Shown here: one piece after another, positions 12,168 through 23,865 of the stretch
Numbering within the stretch: the first letter of the stretch is position 1
Layout: the number at the start of each line of letters is the position of its first letter
Origin: Acorus gramineus
Taxonomy: Eukaryota; Streptophyta; Magnoliopsida; Acorales; Acoraceae
Reading direction: 5' to 3'
DNA length: 64,000 bases
NCBI GenBank assembly: GCA_030737835.1
Contig: CM060857.1
Coordinates: 310,001 to 374,000 of the forward strand
Made by a program: the position numbers and the translations under genes
Notes under the pieces: model-generated
Seen by the model: only the letters and a program-made list of their open reading frames with translations
Told to the model about the DNA's origin: nothing
Databases searched by the model: none

Positions 12168-12734
12168 GCATTTTTATTAGGCAAGTTAGACAATTGTCTA
12201 AGGCTCTCAAATGCACAAAGACTCCTAAATTATTTTGTCCAAATATTGACCAATGATAACTTAATGCATTGTAAAAAATATTTATTTTAAAAAAATTAAT
12301 AATAATTTTGATATGGGTAAAAAGTAACTAATAAAAATTTGACAACATTTTATGATACCTAAAAAATAAAAAAAAAATTACATGATCAATAGGATTTAAA
12401 AGTTTTTTTTACTTCCAAAAAAATAGGAATGTGAAATAGCAAGGCCTAAAAGGTGCCCCTTCACACAACTTTCTGTTTGTTATGGATGAAAAAAAAACTA
12501 TGTGGTATGGACAACAACAAAGAGCAATATTTTTTTTATTTGAATCACATAAAAACTTGAATATATAAACTTAATTAGTAATTTTGCATTCCAAAAGTTA
12601 GAAGAATGTTTTTTAAATAAGAATTTAATAATTTTAAAATTAAAATAAATATTATTTAATTAATAATTAAATATAAAAAGTTATATTTAAAATTATCGTG
12701 GCTCAGGCCTCATAATATATCGACTTGGCCATGT
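12168..12734. mobile_element. Candidate insertion beside the ANK2 exon 1 donor
   Basis: In ANK4 the words AAGGTTGTGAGGTGGA and GTATTATTACCC are adjacent. In ANK2 they are separated by about 570 bp that begins CAGAGCCGGC and is bordered by GTGGA on both sides. This is consistent with an insertion, but the terminal repeats are unclear. Confidence 0.35.
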
Positions 12735-13257
12735 GGATGAGTATATTACCCTTGTTCCTCCGGAAGACGGCCGCATGCAACGCCGTCCAGCCGTTGGGCC
12801 CCATAAAATCCGATGGCACTCCACTTTGTAGCAAAAGATTCACACTCTCCAATGATGAGCGATCGGCGGCCAAGAAGAGGAGAGACTCGCGGTCTCTGTT
12901 GGCCTTGAACCACCCTCTGTTGGTCTCCCACCTGAGAAAGAAAAACATTCATAAAATATATGAAGAGGGACTCATCACGCGCCGACTTGAGCGCGCAATG
13001 GAGGGGGGTGTTCCCTTCCATGTTCTCCTTCATCAGTAGCAATGGACATCTCTTGCACAAATCCTTCGCGAAGTCGTCTTGTCCTGTCATCACCGCGACA
13101 TGGAGGGCCGTGTTCTCGGCGAGGTCCGTGGCTTCGAGCACGTCATCGCCTGTCCCGGCGAGCTCGTTGAAGTCTCCTTGCTGAGCCGCCTTAAATAATC
13201 GTTTAGACATTTTGATTGAATGAATAAATATTCACTCGATCACTTCCCACAATGAAG

Positions 13258-13268
13258 TTTATATAAGG
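13258..13268 (-). promoter_or_regulatory. ANK2 TATA box
   Basis: Minus-strand CCTTATATAAA in the same context as ANK1 and ANK6, 48 bp upstream of the ATG. Confidence 0.6.
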
Positions 13269-13269
13269 A

Positions 13270-14814
13270 GTTGCTAATGAATGCTTTGAGTAATGCAGGA
13301 AGAAATTAAAGCATTTCATTCTTTAATTTTTCACTTGATTGTTGTCATGCATGAAGCAAAGTATGCCGTGCTTCCAGCGGTACATGCGCTTTAATTAGTT
13401 ATGGACCATCTTGAAGTGAATACAAGTTTCCCTTTCCCATGTATGCCTTCTTCCATCAAATTCCTTTCTATAAATCTACTTAATTTCCACACAAATTGAT
13501 AATCCTTTTTTCCTAATTCTTTGGTTAGATTGTCACGCATGTGAAATGAAGTATAAATGAAGCATGGTACTGGAACATATCATTTTTTTATTCTTTTTTT
13601 TTTTCTTTTATCTTTTTATTTATTTATTTATGAAGGATGGGAGATAGACGATATTTTATTCAAATAGGAAATCCTCAAAGAGAAGGATAGGAGGGTCAAT
13701 AATGTTAGAAAAAAAGAAAAAATTCATTTTCTATTAGATGAGTCAAATACTCTATTGATTATAAATACAAATAATAAAATATGCAGAATGAAAACATCCA
13801 ACTAGAAAAATAGAAAAAAAAATGACAACTAACTATTCACACAAGAACGGCTCTTTAACAAATAAGTGTTCTACCTTCTACACGATTAAGAATAAAAAAA
13901 AAGAGAAAGTTTAAAACACATGTGAAATAGGGTGGAATATTGGTGAAGTAGCTGACAAAACATGTTTATTTACAAGTACGTAGCGGGTATGGTTATATCA
14001 GAAGAAGTTAGAATAAACTAATATTGATATATCAAACCTTCGGTGGGGATGTGTTATTTCACCCATGAATTCCACTCACATGTCAAATCACCCGTCGATC
14101 ACCACTTATAAATTAGTGAATCACATGTTATATCATTTTTCAACTTTTATAAATCTTCATTTATATATATATTATTTATCATTTATTCACAATTTATTCA
14201 TGAATAACTAAATAATAAAACTTTATTAATCATTACATATCAAAACAACTAAAATGAGTGAAGGAGAGGCAATGTGATCGATAACACAGTGAGGGGACGA
14301 AGAGAGGGATATATTTATGATTGTGAAGAAAGGTGAAGAGGAGAAATGAGTGTGAGTATAACAATGTCATTTCAAAAAATGTATTTTTCGTATTCGGAGG
14401 GACTTAAATGTCTAAGCAAATACTATTAACAGAGGGTTAGTGAAATATTTTGTGAATATTAGATTAAGTTGAATGGAATTTAACTTAAAGATTATATTGA
14501 TTAACCAAACTATGGAGTAATTGCTCAACATAACAATGGAGAAAATGATGAGAACATCGGAAGATTGCTTGAATTGGAACACCAATGTGGCACAGGATCT
14601 TAACTTGAACCCAACCTGTCAGGTTTTGTTTCGATCCGGGATTGATTTGAGTTAAATTGGATTTGGCCTGGGTTGTGTTTATGTTTGACTTCAAAAAAAT
14701 ATCATTTTAAATAATTAGAACTTAGCAAAAGTCATTGCTTCGCACGAAAAAATTAATAAAGAAAAATTATGTAACATTTGTATGTAGAAAATAAAATAAT
14801 AAAACTATAGAAGT
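13270..14814. other. ANK2 upstream region, duplicated at 44.5-47.1 kb
   Basis: No gene. The order of blocks matches 44464-47100. First come TTTCATTCTTTAA and GTACATGCGCTTTAATTAG. Then follow CTTCTTCCATCAAATTCC, GATCACCACTTATAAATTAG and the paragraph ending in CAGAGGGTTAGTGAAATATT. The same blocks in the same order show a segmental duplication. Confidence 0.6.
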
Positions 14815-15487
14815 GATAATAAAGAGGACAGACTCGCCGTCTTCGTTGGCCCTGAAGGCCTGAATCTCCTCCTCCCCTCCTCGGGTTCAGTCACCTGAGC
14901 AAGAAAAGCATTCATATAATATGTGAGGAGTGACTCATCACATTTTTTTTTTTTTTGCTTGGTAAGTAAAATTTTCATTGATGTGAGGAAATATTACAAT
15001 TGTACATCAAGGCAAAAAAGAAGAGGCTCTAGGAGAGAGAATAGAGTCTACTCTAGGGCCTTTTACAGAACTGATGCTAGAGAGGACAAAATATGGAGGA
15101 TTACATATGGAGAAGAAGAATTACTTCAGATAAAACCAGGGGCCTTGGAAGAAATACAGAGTTGGGACCTGCCTTGTTTGTCATCTTGGATTAATGCTTG
15201 CAAGTCACTACCCAGAAGACTTGGAGCATATATGGTGCTACCCAAGGAGGAACGGGCCGCCGCCAAGAAGTCTGCCACTCTATTACCTTCCTGAAAAATA
15301 TGTGATACTCTCCATGAAGCAAATTGTGCATGCAAGGGTTTGCTTGATGAATCTGAGATCTCGAAAGGCTGACCAAGGAATGGTGCCTCTCCCTTGACTC
15401 CAAAAAACAACTGTTGTTGAATCAGTCTCAGCCCAGATAGATAGCTTGTTGAAGTTAGGCAGTTCTGTGCATAGTTTTAGACCATAA

Positions 15488-16050
15488 CACTACAAGAAAT
15501 TCGAGAATTAGCTGCGAAACATTTCGTAGCAAAATCCCTATTTTTCGTAGCTAATGACCTTTCTCGACGAAATGAGTTCGTTGCAATTATCATTGCAGAA
15601 GCCTCGTATCAGAATGTCTTTTACTACGAAATGTTATTTCGTAGCAAAAGGGTGTCTTTTGCTACAAAAATATTTCGTAGCAAAATCTATTTGCTACCGG
15701 AAAACAGAGCATTAGCTGTGAAATATTGCGTAGCAAAAACCCTTATTTTCGTAGCAAAAGGTATTCATTTGCTACGAAATATTTTCGCAGCAAAAAGTTA
15801 TCTTTTGCGACGAACATATTATTGCAGCAAAAGGCTATCTTTACCACGATGGACACCATTTGCCACGCAATAGTGTCGTCGCAAAAGGAAACCTTTTGCT
15901 ACAAGAAAGTTATTTCGTAGCCCAAAGTAACAGTTTGCTGCGACATTAATTCGCAGCTAAAAGTTTATAAATTTAATAAAAAAAAATTTGACCTTTCCCT
16001 GCGAAATGTTTTGCAGGGAAATGTCAATTTTTCGTAGAAAAAAACTTTTT
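15488..16050. repeat. CACTA left subterminal repeat array
   Basis: A dozen or more copies of TTTCGTAGCAAAA and its reverse complement TTTTGCTACGAAA, with variants (TTGCGACGAA, TTCGCAGC), in both orientations. Such arrays are typical of transposase-binding subterminal regions of CACTA elements. Confidence 0.8.
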
Positions 16051-16268
16051 TGAATTTTTAAAAACTTTTTTATTACAATTAAATTTATATTCAATTATGA
16101 AAATAATAATAAAAGCAATCCAAATTTTAATAAATACTAATTGTATACATTACAAATTGTTATATCTTTTATATAAAGAAAAATTGTATTTTCTAAAACT
16201 ATGTTAGTAAAGCAAGATTCAAACAAAAGAAATAAACTACTGCACGGTTACATTACAAAAATGCATAC

Positions 16269-17073
16269 CAAGGCCAATGTTTTTGTTGGTGGAAGAATAA
16301 TCTTGTCCAAACTCCCAAACTTTCCAAACATTTGGGCGAGGTCTCCTTCACTGGAACTATACGGCAAGTTCTTGACCAAGATAACATGGTTGCTTCTCTT
16401 AACACTGTCTGTACCTCTGGAAATAAATTCTTCTAATGCAGAAACATTGACTCCAGCATTGAACAAAGCTTGCTTTGTCTCTTTAATCACATAAGTTTCT
16501 CCCAGTGCAAGACGTGAAGCAAGATCTTTTGCTTCAGGATCAAGTACGTCACTTTTACTAACACCAAATATCCGAGCAATATTGTCAACTACCTAATCAA
16601 TATTAGAAGAGGAAAAGAAATGACTGTGAACAAGGTAGTTAATTTGAAATGAATAGAATTAGCACACCCCAACCAACTTCAGCCAAATAAAAAAACAGAA
16701 ATAATAATATGCACAGGTGAGTTGGCATAATTCTGAAACATACCGTATCAGGACGCATGAACAAACTGTTCCATGCTCGAGTATCACCACCCAATTCAGA
16801 TGCCCTCCTCTGTTCCTCACGCTGCTGCTTAAATTTTTTGCCAGCAGTGTCACCAGCATCAAAAGACCTGGAAAATGTTCAAATGGAGTGCACAATTAAA
16901 AGTTAAGCTCAAACAAAATAAAAGCATTTAACAATAAAAAAATTTGTAAATTCATGAGTTAAAAAATCATGTCATCTTACTCATGGTTCTCACTAGATGG
17001 GGTTTGTTGTTTTGCTGGCATAACATGCAATAGTCTTCCTTGGAAGACTGATTGATCTAATTCCTGCAATGCC
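16269..17073 (-). pseudogene. Captured MRD1/RBM19-like gene fragment (three exons)
   Basis: Three exons with intact splice sites are carried inside the CACTA element: 16981-17073, 16744-16867 and 16269-16592 in minus-strand order. The first ends an RRM (ELDQSVFQGRLLHVMPAKQ). The second has FDAGDTAGKKFKQQ and RAWNSLFMRPD. The third has NIARIFGVSKSDVLDPEAKD, LALGETYV, then the start of the next RRM (NHVILVKNLPYSSSEGDLAQ, MFGKFGSLDKIILPPTKT). These match the region between RRM3 and RRM4 of the nucleolar pre-rRNA processing factor MRD1/RBM19. All three exons are open and in phase, but both the start and the rest of the gene are absent. Little decay suggests a recent capture. Confidence 0.8.
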
Positions 17074-17949
17074 CTACAATATCATAATAAAAAGTTTATG
17101 TATATGTAGATTTATACAACTCAAATTAATCAAACTATATAATTCCATCCTTTATGAATTTATGAAAACATGACTATGAAAGAAGTCACAGCCAGCCGTC
17201 CTGTGAAACACTGAACAGATGAGGAAAGAAAAGAAACAGAAACGGGGGATAAGCATCAAATTGTCTCCATATTTTAGGTAGATCAACATATGACTTCAAA
17301 CTTCCAAGTCAGATAGAGTGGCTCTCTGTGTCAGTGAGCATGTAGATTGCATGGATATAATATATATGTTTGAAAGTTTGTGAAAGATTTCATCAGGTAA
17401 ATTACCAAATTCTGAGTTCTCGTAATATATTGCAAATCCGTTTTAAAGATCACTGACACATCTCCAACTTAAGCATTTTATTGCAAGCTTTTTCTGTTTA
17501 ACTGAAAACAAATTTCTATGTATAATAATTACAATCAATAAAAGTAATTTTAACATTCTTGAACATGAAACATAAACATTTAATGATTGACTAAGAAACA
17601 GCGGATTTTCAGTATTGGGAAGATATGGACAATCAGGTGATCAGATCAATTGTGATAATTCTTTAATTGCAGGAAGTATCAGTCTTCTAGTAACCAACTT
17701 AGCTTTTGCTCTGTCTTCTGGTCTGTCATAATGAGTGTTCGATCAGGCTTCATTTTTCATTTCCATGTCATGCAACGAACATATTAATCAACATGTTGGG
17801 ATCCTAGTGCCAACTGGGGTTTTCATTTCAAATAGTTTACATATAAGTTTCAGTCTCCTTACTGTTTGAGAAAAGGTGGGAATTCTACCACCATATATTC
17901 AATAATTTGGTATATAATTCCAAAATGCAGATGAGGGGCCTGCTACAAA

Positions 17950-18058
17950 ACCCAAAAAAGAGGAAGATGCTTGAAGTCCTGGTTTACTTTGCAGACAATG
18001 GCTTGCCGGCCATGTTTGTGCAATTTAAGTCCTCAACCATCAAATCCATTTTCCAAGA
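17950..18058 (+). other. Possible captured coding exon, unrecognised
   Basis: After an ATGCAG, a plus-strand frame reads MRGLLQNPKKRKMLEVLV, then YFADNGLPAMFVQF, without a stop up to the PIF/Harbinger insertion. The sequence is less AT-rich than its surroundings. I do not recognise the protein; it could be chance. Confidence 0.25.
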
Positions 18059-18062
18059 CTTA

Positions 18063-21000
18063 GGGCTGTTTGGTAGCACTGAATAATCAGTGCTTATTTA
18101 GATTAAAGCTTAAATTCCTCCTTAAGTGTGTTTGGTTGTGTTCAAATAAACACTGCTTTTACTCCTCGTTAAGACATTTTCAGACGGAATTTTGCAGTTG
18201 GGTTCACTGCACTTATTAAATCGGAAATCGCATCCAGCAATTTCATTCAGTGGGTGAAAAGACGAGATTGCCCCCGTCAATACTTGTTATTTACAAAGGG
18301 TATAAAAACCAAACACATCACTAATATCTTCTCTCTCCTCCTCCTCCTCGTCGCAGCGCCGAATACACAAACAGCACCTGAAAACCGAGCGAAGAACCGT
18401 CGATCAGGATCATCGAGTGACTTCGTCTACGCCGATCGATCTCCCTCGAACACTAATCCTTCCTCTCGATCTGTCTCCAGACCACGAAGAGCGCCGATAC
18501 ACTCCGATCTCCCTCTCACCATCTCCAACAAACGTCCCGACAGTCCGATCTGCTTCGTAGCTGCTTTGGAACTCCACCCCAACCAACGATCAAGGTAAAA
18601 CCCATGAAATCTCCTCCTTTTGTGGCTTTTGTTCTTCAGATCTGAACCTATTTATATTGTTTAGGGTTTCTTGGATATGGATCTATTGGAAGGTCGGCTG
18701 ACATGTGTGTTATGTGTTTTTGTTGGTAGATTAGATTCTGAATAGGTGATTGTTTACTTTTGAATAGTGCAAAACCTGATTTCTTACATTGGGATTGTAT
18801 TTAGATCATGATTTTAGGCTTATCTTTCATTAGGATTGTATGTAGATCATGAAATCTCCTCCTTTTTTGGCTTTTGTTTTTTTTTGGAGACTTGTTATGG
18901 GTCTTTGGTTTGATTACCTGTTATTGGATGATGGGTTGTTCGGATTTTGGGTTTTCTGAAAAGGGTTTCTTTATTTTCATTGCGAAATCGATTTGACCCA
19001 AATGGGTTTTGTGTCATGCATTTTTCAATGGCTTTTCTGTTTTCTTTTGTTGTTGTGTACATCTTGGTTTACCCAATTTTTGGATTTCATGTGATGGGTT
19101 TGGTTGCTTTCGTGCTAATAAGATGTGATTCCCTTTCTTGAAAGTGGGTATCTTGAACCCTAATTTTTCTTGCTCAGGTGATTTGAAAGTAGGTTGCTTT
19201 TCTAAAGATTATATGGTTTAGATTGATATCAGAAAATAAAATGAGCATCTCTTTCTTCTTTGATGCAGCGCAGGAACAATCCACTTTGAAAGTATACCAG
19301 CGTTGAAGGATAAAAGATAATTTTAAAGTAAGCACTCGGGGCAAAAGGGAATTTTGTTCTTTTCTATTAGATCCAGCCTAACAAATGACTTCGGTCAGGA
19401 TTGTGTGGCTGAAGACTCAGTCATAATTTTGTGATTCCCCCCTTTGTTGATCATGTATGTATTTATTATTATGCAGCCATTGCCTCTGTTTTTATTCCTT
19501 CACAGTCTTTGAGTTGTTGATTCTGTCATGCATTACAAAGGTTCAGGAGTGATTTTTCAGTACGTTTCTCATCATTGATGTGTTTATGAGTAGCTGTATA
19601 CCTGACCTTATGCATCATTGTTTTATACCATGACCGTTCTTGCATGTTTCGTTTTGACATTTCTCTGGTCGGTTGGAAAAAAGGATGGGTTTTCTACTCT
19701 CTCTCTCTCTCTCTCTATTTTGAGAAATGTAGTTGTCAGCTCTTCCGGACCATTTCATCCTTCTAAATGTATCCACATAAAAATGTGAAGCACCTGAAAA
19801 CTCATGCACATTTCTTCTCATTCTGTGGCACCACCCATATTCCTCAATGTGTTTTCTAAGTTAGCTTGACTCATTGTGACTGGGCTTGGAGTTTATGATC
19901 TTTCTGAAGTTATAGATCTCCAAAAAAATTTAGAATCATCAAACATGTGTTTTACTCATCTATTTCTTACTGATTTTGACTATATTGATTTGATATTCGT
20001 ACGACCACTTAAAACTATCATAAGCTTTGGAGATCATGCTACTTTGAAGTTACAATTCTTGGCATTGGAGGCAATGCACATAGTGGATTATATGATTTCT
20101 ATTATAAAACCATGTGGTTTATCAGCTAAACATAATTGTCACAAATTTTCTAATTAGTATTGCTATTTATTGTTGTTTCTTAAATGTAGCCATCGATTTG
20201 ACCATGGCGAGGTGAAGATGGATTTAGCAGGATACAAGCATGTTGGCCCTGTCTACTGCAACGCTAAGACATAGTTTTGATAAGTCATGAATGTCAAGGG
20301 GAGTTGTCTACTACTAACATATGACAAATGTATTGGTTTTCACGACTGATCAATGAAGATTTAGCTAGGCATTATTTTGTTAGTGTAAATGCCTATTTAA
20401 GTAGGAAATGCTTTTATGTAATTTTTAGTGTTTGTAATTCAGTCAGTGTTTAAAGAGCATTTTCTGCCACTGCAGAATGTTTTGTCATATAGCTCAAATG
20501 CCTTTTAACATGAGAAATAATCGTTTATGATTGTGGTGGCTTAAATATTCAGCAACCATTGCTTAATTGTGTCAGAATTGATCTGCAGACACCAAAACAG
20601 CTAAGTCAAATCACTTTATAAAGAGGGAAAAAAGTAATTTCATACTTTGCTGGTGTGGAATGTGTTTCATTTATAGGCAATCTTATAATGTTGCTACTCC
20701 AAATGTTGTTACTTAGCATGTCTGTATGGACTTTTTTCTAATTGGTTGATTCTGAAGGTACATTTGACTCTTGAGACATTAAATTTAGGAAAATGTTACA
20801 CTTTGCAGTTTAAATCACAGTTCCTGTCTATGTTTTTATTTGTTTTTTAAAAATCATATATTTCAAGGTGAAACATATACTCCAATGAATTAATTGATAT
20901 CATTTATAGAAAATATTAAATTTTCAACAAGATAGTGATTGGAAGAGACTCATGAGGTATATAGAACTGCAAGCATTTGGGATTGTAAAAACGACTGAAT

Positions 21001-21462
21001 ATTAACAGTGTTCATTAAACTTGTTATTGAAATGTGTTAAAGGTATGACCACCTCTTGTTGCTGAGATAATGTTGCTGAGATGACAGTCATTAAGCTGAC
21101 AATATGTATTGAGCTAAGCAGCTGAGCCATTGAGATGCATGATCTGCTATCCATTTTGAGCTATTATCTTATGACTTTGATTTTTACACTGATCGTTCAT
21201 GTCCCTTTGAAAAAAAAGTTTTCTTCATTTTAACCAAACATCAAAATAACATTCAGCACTTATAAAATGGACTACAATACCCTTCCAATAAGCACATATG
21301 TTACTTGGTTAACCAAACACACTTATCTAAATAACTGCATAAAATTTAGCACAGAACCAAACGCTTTTTTTTACTGAACACTTAAAGATTATCATCATAA
21401 CCTCTTTCTGCACTTATTAATCAGCACTTAAAATCCGCTTTCCGCTGCTGCCAAACAGCACC
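18063..21462. mobile_element. PIF/Harbinger-like element nested in CACTA, 3.4 kb
   Basis: The ends GGGCTGTTTGGTAGCA and, read inward from the right, GGTGCTGTTTGGCAGCA are near-identical. The element is flanked by TTA on both sides (18060-18062 and 21463-21465), the 3-bp duplication typical of PIF/Harbinger. Further subterminal matches exist (AATCAGTGCTTATT against its inverted counterpart). There is no clear DDE transposase; the interior has a CTC-rich leader-like block at about 18320-18600 ending AAGGTAAAA and a possible acceptor near 19266. It is probably a decayed or non-autonomous copy. Confidence 0.8.
18254..18596 (+). other. Leader-like GC-richer block inside the PIF/Harbinger element
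   Basis: An open frame of about 114 codons, rich in Ser, Arg and Pro, with TATAAAAACC and CT-rich sequence upstream and a splice-donor-like GATCAAG|GTAAAA at its end. It resembles a 5' UTR exon or a captured first exon more than a conserved protein. No family recognised. Confidence 0.3.
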
Positions 21463-21813
21463 TTACGCTTTTAACAGAAAACCAGGGACTTTTGACTACC
21501 ATTAAGTCTAGATTCCATTCTGCATACTGAAATGCTTTAATTCATTTGAATTAGTGACACACCCAATGTTTGCATAATTAATGAACGCAAAACAAGTGCT
21601 GTGATCTCTTCACATTTCTCACATTTCCTAAAGATGCCCATTTGCATAAAAAAAATGTGATACATAAGTAGAACCTGGTCTACGTAAACCCTCCTCTGGA
21701 AAATACAAAGTTGCCTCAGTTCCAAAGGAGGGACAAAATGCCTATCCAAACGTTTTCTACATAAACCCTCCTAGTTTTTCTTTTCTTTTCTTTTTTTTTT
21801 TGTGGGGAGCTGG

Positions 21814-21889
21814 AACGAGCCGCTGAATCGGCGATTGCGAGCGTACTCCCCAACGAGCCGCTGAATCGGCGATTGCGAGCGTACTCCCC
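21814..21889. repeat. 38-bp tandem duplication
   Basis: Two copies of a GC-rich unit (AACGAGCCGCTGAATCGG, then CGATTGCGAGCGTACTCCCC) start at 21814 and 21852. They lie within a GC-rich leader-like segment (21800-21990) of the CACTA interior, which may be a second captured fragment. Confidence 0.7.
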
Positions 21890-22337
21890 AAAATCGCCGC
21901 AGGTTGTCTGGAGAGGGAGAACCCCCAAAATGTTTTGTTTTGTTCGGGGAGAGAGAAACCCTAAAACCCAGGTGTGTTTTGGGTATGTTCATTCAAGCAT
22001 CATATGCTTGTTTGGGGACATAGGAGAATATGATGATTTTTGTTTAGTTTCTTGGTCTTTTGCTTTTATAATTACAATAGATTTGGACAAATAATTGACT
22101 ACTCTGACTATAAATTTGAGACTTTTTTATTTTTATCTTTGTTTTATGACATCATTTTTGAAACTTATCAAAGCTAAACAAATGCTTTTTTTTTTTTTTT
22201 TTCAGAATTAAGCTTATTTTTCCCTTGTTCACCTTTATTATTCGCGAAACAAGCTTGGGTTAAGAGTTTGTTTGATTTGGACTTTAGGTTTGAATTTTTA
22301 TAAATTTGGGTTAGATATTGTTTATATTCGCTCCTAA

Positions 22338-22366
22338 TATATACATAATATATATATATGTATATA

Positions 22367-22421
<55 letters not shown>

Positions 22422-22442
22422 GTACATATATGTAATACAAGG

Positions 22443-22485
<43 letters not shown>

Positions 22486-22487
22486 GT
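22338..22487. repeat. (TA)n microsatellite cluster
   Basis: Long runs of TA, broken by short TG-containing words and by a partial copy of the adjacent hairpin terminus (GTAATACAAGGTATT near 22432). Confidence 0.8.
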
Positions 22488-22671
22488 AATACCTTGTATT
22501 ACGATACCCCGAATTGTAGTATGCTTTAATAAAAAAAACTTATATTTTAACCAAATAATTCTTATATATATATATGTACATATATATATATATATAAGGA
22601 TTATTTGGCTAAAATATAAATTTTTTTTATTAAAGCATACTACAATTCGAGGTATCGTAATACAAGGTATT
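22488..22671. mobile_element. Hairpin MITE
   Basis: Near-perfect inverted repeat. The left arm starts AATACCTTGTATTACG and runs through ATTGTAGTATGCTTTAAT. The right arm returns through ATTAAAGCATACTACAAT to CGTAATACAAGGTATT. The loop is a TA-rich tract at about 22562-22598. No coding content. Confidence 0.75.
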
Positions 22672-22739
22672 GTAATTAATGCTCTTGAATTTTATCTGTA
22701 TAAAAAAAAATTAATCTTGTCATATGAATAATCATTTTA

Positions 22740-23539
22740 TTTTTTAGTGGAATTCAATATAACATGTGCATTTTTTTTAAAATAATAATTTTATCCCTAA
22801 CTAAATGTATGGTATATAAAAAAATGATATTTAATTCACTTAGACGGTGGAGATACGGTGTTTTGGGGTTGGACGGTACACTGAATGTATGACTGTGATG
22901 ATGATCACTTGTTTGAAATAATGGTGTGCCTTGGTTAAGTGTTTGGTTTGGGCTTTGGATTTGGCATTTTATATATTTGTGCTAGATATTGTTTGTACTT
23001 CCTCCTAATATATACACATTATATATATAAGCGATAACTAAAAATCTAATTGACATTGAACTCAATAAAGATAAGAACAAGCGAATTGTATATAATGTCA
23101 AAATGAATATACTCAAATTTGATATCAACGAACCTCAATCAATTACATAATGTCCTCTGGGAAAGAGTTCATCAAGCACATGCATCATCCAAATTCAAAT
23201 GTCTTTCAGAATATTTAATTATGATAAACACAATTAATATAATAAATCATCTAATTCGATGATGGACTAGTGTAGAAAATAAAGTATATATCTAGATTGA
23301 ATATACTAATTTTTATCTATTTTTTCTATTTATACATATCTGAATAAATAGAAAAATATATATGAAAAGGGACCTCGCTCTTTGTCCAATATAATAAATA
23401 ATATTTTAATTTTATTATATATGTTTTGAACCAAATTATAGAAAGTATTTATACTCAAAAGATCTCAGTCTGATAATGATACATTGTAGATCATATTTTT
23501 ATTTTGTAACAAATTAAATTTTTTGAAAATCCCTAAAAC
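22740..23539. other. CACTA interior, unassigned
   Basis: AT-rich. I see no gene or repeat boundary that I can support here. Confidence 0.4.
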
Positions 23540-23865
23540 TTTTGTAACGAAATTCAATTTCGCAGCAAAAAGTCAAGCATTTCGCAGCTAAAAGTCAAGT
23601 CTTTTGCTACGAAATACACTTTCGTAGCTAAATAGTCCGATCATTTGCTACGAAATTCAAGTTCGCAGCTACAGGGCATATCTTTTGCTACGGAAGTGCG
23701 ATTTCGTAGTAAAAAGTTATATCTTTCGCAATGAAACATAATGTCGTAGAGAAAGGTTCCACTATTAGCTACGAAACAATTTTTCGCAGGTAAAAGTCTC
23801 CTTTAGCTACGAAATTCAATTTCGTAGCTAAAAGTTCGTAGCTAATAATCAAATTTGTTGTAGTG
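23540..23865. repeat. CACTA right subterminal repeat array
   Basis: Repeated GCTACGAAATTCAATTTCG / TTTCGCAGCTAAAAGTC words in both orientations up to the terminal repeat. The motif is the same as at the left end. Confidence 0.8.

Larger units (their letters stand above)
10389..12749 (-). other. ANK2 intron 1, element-rich
   Basis: A 2.4-kb intron. It contains a GGGACCTCCGTGATTGACCT-type repeat segment at about 10600-10665 that recurs in ANK6 intron 1 (about 52485-52550). It also has a TA run (about 10819-10848), a small AT-rich hairpin at about 11550-11605, a MITE-like copy (11690-12090) and an insertion next to the exon 1 donor (12168-12734). Confidence 0.5.
9047..13210 (-). pseudogene. ANK2: ankyrin-repeat/PGG protein gene with frameshifted exon 1
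   Basis: Second copy of the family. Exon 3 (9047-9751, 234 aa plus stop) is intact: an IRAGGMHGPRLCHL linker, then the PGG domain (LLVMATLIIAVTFTAIITMPGG) followed by three more hydrophobic helices and a Lys-rich tail. Exon 2 (9865-10388) is open with five ankyrin repeats; its donor (AAGG|GTGTGT) is in phase 0 and its acceptor is CATCTCAG. Exon 1 (12750-13210; ATG at 13210) has three normal ankyrin units. Next to FLSQV, where ANK6 reads RDPEEGRRG, about 8 bp are missing, so the rest (ESLLFLAADRSS, GWTALHAAVFRR) lies in another frame. The exon 1 donor is in phase 1, as in ANK1 and ANK6. Exon 2 plus exon 3 would still encode ankyrin repeats joined to a membrane domain if transcription or translation started inside. 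Substitutions look modest, so the break may be recent. Confidence 0.7.
15488..23865. mobile_element. Non-autonomous CACTA (CMC) transposon, 8.4 kb
   Basis: The left end CACTACAAGAAATT and the right end, read inward, CACTACAACAAATT form imperfect inverted repeats of about 31 bp with five mismatches. The 3-bp duplication TAA flanks it (15485-15487 and 23867-23869), with one extra G at 23866. The insertion point lies inside the LINE RNase H frame, so the ends are well fixed. Both ends carry long subterminal arrays of GCTACGAAAT-type words. No transposase gene is visible. The cargo is an MRD1/RBM19 gene fragment, a nested PIF/Harbinger element, a hairpin MITE and unassigned sequence. Confidence 0.85.

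Noticed and set aside
19876..20157. 93-codon frame inside the PIF/Harbinger element
   Set aside because: No recognisable domain or DDE motif, and composition like the surrounding AT-rich DNA; not supportable as a gene.
22174..22731. Tyr/Ile repeat frames over the TA microsatellite
   Set aside because: Produced by (TA)n; not protein-coding.
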